Assembly: GCF_007989805.1 (NCBI RefSeq)
Contig: NZ_BJUB01000007.1
Coordinates: 186,001-250,000, forward strand
DNA from: Cellulomonas xylanilytica
Lineage (GTDB): Bacteria; Actinomycetota; Actinomycetes; Actinomycetales; Cellulomonadaceae
DNA length: 64,000 nt
Direction of reading: 5' to 3'
Part shown: positions 60,142 through 64,000 of the stretch, one piece after another
Layout of the letters: each line of letters begins with the position of its first letter
Numbering within the stretch: position 1 is the first letter of the stretch
Program-made: the position numbers and the translations under genes
The notes under the pieces: generated by a model
The model's database searches: none
Told to the model about the DNA's origin: nothing
Seen by the model: the letters and a program-made list of their open reading frames with translations, nothing else

Positions 60142-61925
60142 GGCAGACCCTGTCCGGGAGCTGGGCGCTGTTCCGGCTGGCGGGGAGCATCAGCCCCAGC
60201 AAGCTCACGCTGTCCGCGGTGCTGATGGTGCTGCAGTCGGTGGCGCTGCCGCTGGCCGCCCCCGCGCTCGCGGTGCTGACCGACGCGGCCGTCGCCGGGG
60301 ACGCGCGGCGGGCGTCGACCGCCGCCGTGCTCGTCGCGGTGCTCGTGGTGGCCGCCCTGACCGCGGGGCACTTCGCGCACATCTTCTACTTCGAGCTGGG
60401 CGACGCGGCGGTCATGCGCCTGGAGCGCGACCTCATCTCGCTCTCGCACGACTCGCCCGGCATCGAGCACCACGAGCGCCCGGAGTACGCCGACCGCCTG
60501 CAGGTGCTGCGCACCGAGCTGAACCGGTCCGGCTGGGGGTCGATGCAGGCGCTGCTCTCCGCCGTCGGGCTGGGCGTCGCGCTGGTCATCACGGGCGTCC
60601 TGCTCGCCGAGCTCAACCCGTGGCTGCTGCTCCTGCCGCTCGCCGCGCTGCCGCCGCTGGTCCTCGGCCGGCGCGCGGAGAACGTCCTCGGCGAGGCCCG
60701 CGCGGCCGCCGCTGCGGACAACCGGCGCGCCCGGCACCTGTTCGTCCTGTCGCTGGACGCCGCGGCGGCCAAGGAGCTGCGCACGTGCGGGCTCGGCGAG
60801 GAGGTCCGGGGCCGCCTGCGCACGTCGTGGGAGGCGGCGACCGCGATCCTGTGGGCGGGCGAGGTCCGCGCCGACGCCCTGCGCGCAGCCGGACAGCTCG
60901 CGTTCGCGGTCGCGTACGTGGCGGCGACCCTCGTGGTGCTGCGGGACGCGGTCGCCGGGCAGCGCACGGTCGGCGACGTGGTGCTGGTGATCACGCTCGC
61001 GTCGCAGGTGAACCAGCAGGTCACGGCTGCGGTCACCATCCTCCAGCAGCTCCAGCGGGCGGCCCGGAGCATGACGGACCTCGCGTGGATGCGGTCGCTG
61101 GTGCAGGCGCAGACGGTGCACGGCGCGCAGGTGCCGGCCCCCGACGTCCTGCGCGACGGCATCCGGTTCGACGGCGTCTCGTTCGCCTACCCGGGCACCG
61201 ACGCCCCCGTGCTGGAGGCGGTCGACCTGGTGCTGCCCGCCGGCACCAGCGTCGCGATCGTCGGCGAGAACGGCGCGGGCAAGACCACGCTGGTCAAGCT
61301 CCTGTGCCGGTTCTACGCGCCGACGACGGGCACCATCACGGTAGACGGCGTCGACCTGCACGACCTCGACCCCGTCGGGTGGCGCGACCGCACCGCGGCG
61401 GGCTTCCAGGACTTCTGCCGGTTCGAGCTGCTCGCGCGCCAGAACGTCGGTGTCGGGGACCTGCCGCGGATCGAGTCCGACGAGGCGGTGCTCGGCGCCC
61501 TGGACCGCGCGCACTCCTCCGACGTGCTGACCCGTCTGGAGGAGGGGCTGGACACCCAGCTGGGCACCAGCCACGCCGACGGCGCCCAGCTCTCCGGCGG
61601 GCAGTGGCAGAAGCTGGCGCTCGGCCGGGCGATGATGCGCGAGCAGCCCTTGCTGGTGGTCCTCGACGAGCCGACGTCGGCCCTCGACGCACAGGCCGAG
61701 CACGACCTGTACGAGCGGTACGCGGCCCACGCGAAGGCCGTCGGCGCGACGACGGGCGCGGTGACCGTGCTGGTCTCGCACCGGTTCTCGACCGTCCGGA
61801 TGGCCGACCTCATCCTCGTCGTGGCCGACCACCGCATCGTCGAGGCGGGCTCGCACGAGGAGCTGGTGGCGCAGGGCGGGCTGTACGCCGAGCTGTTCGG
61901 GATCCAGGCCGCGGCGTACCTCTGA
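60138..61925 (+). CDS. ABC exporter half-transporter 2 (membrane plus ATPase)
   Basis: The 595-residue protein parallels the preceding one: six membrane helices then ATPase, with Walker A GENGAGKTTLVKLL, signature LSGGQWQKLALGRAM, Walker B LLVVLDEPTSALD and VSHRFST. Both ATPase sites look intact, unlike many heterodimers where one is degenerate. ATG 60138 overlaps the first gene's stop (ATGA). No peptide precursor or modification gene is adjacent, so the cargo is unknown; cotranscription with GH9 may hint at a cell-surface or sugar-related role. Confidence 0.92.
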   Translation: MRQTLSGSWALFRLAGSISPSKLTLSAVLMVLQSVALPLAAPALAVLTDAAVAGDARRASTAAVLVAVLVVAALTAGHFAHIFYFELGDAAVMRLERDLISLSHDSPGIEHHERPEYADRLQVLRTELNRSGWGSMQALLSAVGLGVALVITGVLLAELNPWLLLLPLAALPPLVLGRRAENVLGEARAAAAADNRRARHLFVLSLDAAAAKELRTCGLGEEVRGRLRTSWEAATAILWAGEVRADALRAAGQLAFAVAYVAATLVVLRDAVAGQRTVGDVVLVITLASQVNQQVTAAVTILQQLQRAARSMTDLAWMRSLVQAQTVHGAQVPAPDVLRDGIRFDGVSFAYPGTDAPVLEAVDLVLPAGTSVAIVGENGAGKTTLVKLLCRFYAPTTGTITVDGVDLHDLDPVGWRDRTAAGFQDFCRFELLARQNVGVGDLPRIESDEAVLGALDRAHSSDVLTRLEEGLDTQLGTSHADGAQLSGGQWQKLALGRAMMREQPLLVVLDEPTSALDAQAEHDLYERYAAHAKAVGATTGAVTVLVSHRFSTVRMADLILVVADHRIVEAGSHEELVAQGGLYAELFGIQAAAYL

Positions 61926-62014
61926 GGTTCCCCGTTCGCCTGCGGATGTCGGTGGCGGACGGCAGACTGGCGGCGCTCCGGGAGGTACCGGACGATATGA
62001 CCAGGGGGAACTAC

Positions 62015-63016
62015 ATGGACCACGGCACGGCACGCGAGACCAAGGCGCAGGCGGTCGACTACGCACGAGAGCTGTCCGAGCGGGTGGTCCGGCCGTCCGA
62101 CGTCGCCGACGGCGGGCCCGCGCTCGCCATCGGCCTCGCGCCCCAGCCCGACGGGTCCTACGCGCTCGCGGTCCGGTACCGCCTCGGCCTGCCGTCCGTC
62201 CGGCGCATCGCACGCAAGGTGGTCCAGGAGGTCGGGCTGGACGCGGACGTCCGGCGCACGGGCCGGATAAGGACTCTCGCGGTCGGCGACGACCCGTCGA
62301 AGGTCCGCCCCCGCCCACCGGTGATCACCGCTCGTGCGCTGGGCGAGACCGGCCGCACGCGCCCGCTGCGCCCGGGCATCTCCATCGCCCACGTCGACGT
62401 CACCGCCGGCACCCTGGGCGCGTTCGTCCACAAGGACGGGGTGGTCCACGCGCTGTCCAACTACCACGTGCTGTCCGGGTCGCCGCAGGCGAGGGTCGGT
62501 GACGTGATCGTGCAGCCCGGCCCGGCCGACGGCGGACAGGCTCCCCGGGACCGCGTCGGGACGCTGGCCGCGCGGATCGACCTGAGCGCCGAGCGGGACG
62601 CCACGGTGGACTGCGCCATCGCCCTGCTGGACGACCAGGAGGTGGACCCGGAGTACCCCGTCGGACGGATCACGACCACGGCGGTCGCCCTCGGCGGCGA
62701 GGAGGTGGCCAAGATCGGCCGCACCACCTCCGTCACGCGCGGACGCGTCACCGCGATCGAGCTGGACAACGTGGTCGTCGGCTACGGCGAGGAGCTCGGC
62801 GAGATCAGCTTCGACAACCAGATCGAGGTCGAGTCCACGGGGACGGGCCCCTTCTCCCGCGGCGGCGACTCCGGCTCGCTGGTGTACCGGGCGGACGGCG
62901 TGGCCCTCGGGCTGCTCTTTGCAGGGTCGGAGTCAGGAGGGGAGAATGGCTCGGGTTTGACATACATCAATCCGATCGATGCCGTTCTGGACGCTCTAGG
63001 GGTCACACTGGTCTGA
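62015..63016 (+). CDS. trypsin-like serine protease domain protein
   Basis: The 333-residue protein has an N-terminal ~100-residue domain (ALAIGLAPQPDGSYALAVRY) and a chymotrypsin-fold protease. The probable triad is His151 (LSNYHVLSG), Asp199 (ATVDCAIALLDD) and Ser286 (RGGDSGSLVY). It has no signal peptide, so it is either intracellular or exported by another route. ATG 62015 with AGGGGGA upstream is chosen over ATG 61997. The N-terminal domain resembles the small protein encoded next. The region 61926-62014 holds nothing else. Confidence 0.85.
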   Translation: MDHGTARETKAQAVDYARELSERVVRPSDVADGGPALAIGLAPQPDGSYALAVRYRLGLPSVRRIARKVVQEVGLDADVRRTGRIRTLAVGDDPSKVRPRPPVITARALGETGRTRPLRPGISIAHVDVTAGTLGAFVHKDGVVHALSNYHVLSGSPQARVGDVIVQPGPADGGQAPRDRVGTLAARIDLSAERDATVDCAIALLDDQEVDPEYPVGRITTTAVALGGEEVAKIGRTTSVTRGRVTAIELDNVVVGYGEELGEISFDNQIEVESTGTGPFSRGGDSGSLVYRADGVALGLLFAGSESGGENGSGLTYINPIDAVLDALGVTLV

Positions 63017-63073
63017 CGACCGTGTGTCCAGCCGCCTCCCCGCGGCCGTCACGGTCGGCGGAAGGCGGGACAC

Positions 63074-63289
63074 ATGGCGGACCTCGAACAGGCCCGGGCA
63101 GCGAAAGAGCGCCTGCGAATGACCTTGAAGGGGCGCCCGGACGTGCGCGGGATCGGGATCGCGCGCGCCGCCGACGGGTACCAGCTCCAGGTGAACATGT
63201 CACGGGACCCCGGCTCCGACCTCCCCGGTGCGGTGGACGGCGTCGACGTCCGGGTGCGCGTGGTCGGCGCCATCCGCGCCAGCGCCTGA
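63074..63289 (+). CDS. 71-residue protein resembling the protease's N-terminal domain
   Basis: The short protein reads VRGIGIARAADGYQLQVNM, then LPGAVDGVDVRVRVVG. The pattern (G-I/L-G-I/L-A, PDG or ADGYxLxV, then LP...V) parallels residues 36-80 of the preceding protease. It lies 57 bases downstream on the same strand. It may bind, inhibit or regulate the protease, or be a free-standing copy of its N-terminal domain. No family name is known to me. Confidence 0.65.
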   Translation: MADLEQARAAKERLRMTLKGRPDVRGIGIARAADGYQLQVNMSRDPGSDLPGAVDGVDVRVRVVGAIRASA

Positions 63290-63469
63290 CCCACTGCCCG
63301 AACGACCTGGGTCGTCGGGTGCTCTGACCTGCTGGGTCGCGCGCGGCGGTCTCGTCGTGCCGCTCGCGGGCGCTCCGGCGCGGCCGGGCCCGTGACGGTG
63401 CGGGACCCATTCGCGTGCGCGGTGACGGCGACCCAGGCGCGGTGCGGGACGGGCTCACCTGCGTGGGTG

Positions 63470-63495
63470 AGGAGAGTAGGCGCGCCTTACCTCCT
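63470..63495. promoter_or_regulatory. imperfect palindrome upstream of heme oxygenase
   Basis: AGGAGAGTAGGCG and CGCCTTACCTCCT form a 26-bp dyad with 10 of 13 pairs, centred on GGCGCGCC and ending 42 bases before the GTG. An iron-box (DtxR/IdeR) identity is possible but the match to TTAGGTTAGGCTAACCTAA is loose. A weak -10 TACTGT follows at 63500. The rest of 63290-63537 shows one bulged hairpin near 63297-63319 and no gene. Confidence 0.4.
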
Positions 63496-63537
63496 GGGCT
63501 ACTGTTTCCTGACATTGCGTCAGCACCAAGGAGTCCC

Positions 63538-64000
63538 GTGACCGTCACCGCCGTCCAGGTCCCGCTCTCGTCAGCGCTGCGCGAGGGAACCCGGCACGAG
63601 CACGAGACGGCGGAGCGCTCCGGGTTCGTCGAGGAGCTGCTCTCCGGCCGGCTGGACCGCGCCGCGTACGCGGACCTGGCGGCCCAGCAGCTCGCCGTCT
63701 ACACCGCGCTCGAGGCCGCCGGGTCCCGGCTGACGGACGACGGTGACCTCGTCTTCCACGAGCTCACCCGCGTGCCGGCGATCGAGCAGGACCTCGCCTA
63801 CCTCTACGGCGCCGACTGGAGCGCCCGGATCCGGATCCTGCCCGCCACGCAGGTCTACGTCGACCGGCTCGCGCAGGCCGCGGACTCGTTGCCCCGGTAC
63901 GCCGCGCACGCCTACACGCGCTACCTCGGGGACCTGTCCGGCGGCCAGATCATCAAGCGGATGCTCCAGCGTCACTACGGCTTCACGTCCGAGGGCATCG
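63538..64000 (+). CDS. hmuO: heme oxygenase (biliverdin-producing), 5' part
   Basis: The frame runs off the window after about 154 codons. The N-terminal LREGTRHEHETAERSGF contains the proximal heme-ligand histidine (probably His22 in HETAE), and the distal helix YLGDLSGGQIIKRM is the family signature. The enzyme opens heme to biliverdin, CO and iron. GTG 63538 follows AAGGAG. With the hem cluster upstream, the window encodes both heme synthesis and the start of heme breakdown. Confidence 0.95.
   Translation, partial: MTVTAVQVPLSSALREGTRHEHETAERSGFVEELLSGRLDRAAYADLAAQQLAVYTALEAAGSRLTDDGDLVFHELTRVPAIEQDLAYLYGADWSARIRILPATQVYVDRLAQAADSLPRYAAHAYTRYLGDLSGGQIIKRMLQRHYGFTSEGI

Noticed and set aside
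58258..61925. Lantibiotic or peptide biosynthetic cluster around the ABC pair
   Set aside because: No precursor peptide, modification enzyme or immunity gene is seen. The neighbours are a cellulase and a protease.

Overview
The window is about 64 kb of very high-GC, tightly packed DNA. Start codons are often GTG, stops and starts frequently overlap as ATGA or GTGA, and third codon positions are almost all G or C. Gene content points to an actinobacterium, most plausibly of the Cellulomonas type (Micrococcales). The evidence is a secreted GH9 cellulase with a CebR/CelR-like operator, a CsoR-type copper operon, a class F sortase with a DUF4397 protein, SigE-family and ECF sigma factors, and actinobacterial-type hem and bkd/pdh clusters. 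The genus is inferred. I see no rRNA, tRNA, CRISPR array, insertion sequence or prophage. The DNA reads as chromosome with a few accessory patches.

Layout. 1-1.3 kb: the 3' end of a DipZ-like thioredoxin gene, then a c-di-GMP-I riboswitch, a 48-codon ORF and a terminator. 1.4-8.8 kb: membrane proteins (SHOCT, a flippase/pseudokinase fusion, HdeD, a CPBP protease) and a four-gene ABC operon with its own winged-helix regulator. 8.8-13.4 kb: copper export (P-type ATPase, chaperone, CsoR and its operator), then an Rrf2 regulator and a TauE exporter. 13.4-21.4 kb: tetrapyrrole synthesis, hemE-hemY-hemC-hemD-hemB-hemL on the minus strand, divergent from hemA, with inverted and direct repeats in both promoter regions. 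21.6-31.5 kb: an unknown protein, purB, a MoxR/DUF58/DUF4129 operon, an EamA transporter, and a WXG100-like gene coupled to an alpha/beta-hydrolase gene. 31.5-36.4 kb: an aromatic aminotransferase and a 2-oxoacid dehydrogenase E1alpha-E1beta-E2 operon without E3.

36.4-40 kb holds the most unusual locus: a secreted protein made of two copies of a ~47-residue repeat, an amidoligase, a SigE-family sigma factor, and a membrane protein. That last protein looks like an anti-sigma factor at its N-terminus and carries the same repeat outside the cell. 40-47.3 kb: a Rieske lipoprotein, an MFS exporter and a copper-trafficking set (His/Met-rich membrane protein, YcnI, CopC, CopD-CtaG fusion). 47.3-48.5 kb: an AbiEi/DUF559-type gene with near-identical ~53-bp palindromes before it and at its 3' end. 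48.5-55.7 kb: an S9 peptidase, an operon of DUF4397 protein, sortase F, ECF sigma factor and RskA-like anti-sigma factor, then an esterase-like hydrolase divergent from a WYL regulator. 55.7-62 kb: the cell-anchored GH9 cellulase, translationally coupled to two ABC exporter half-transporters. 62-64 kb: a trypsin-like protease, a small protein resembling that protease's N-terminal domain, and a truncated heme oxygenase.

Functionally, three themes recur. The first is heme and copper handling for respiration: hem genes, CopC/CopD/CtaG, the Rieske protein and heme oxygenase. The second is cell-envelope and extracytoplasmic sensing: two sigma/anti-sigma pairs, a sortase and the repeat proteins. 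The third is polysaccharide use, represented by GH9.
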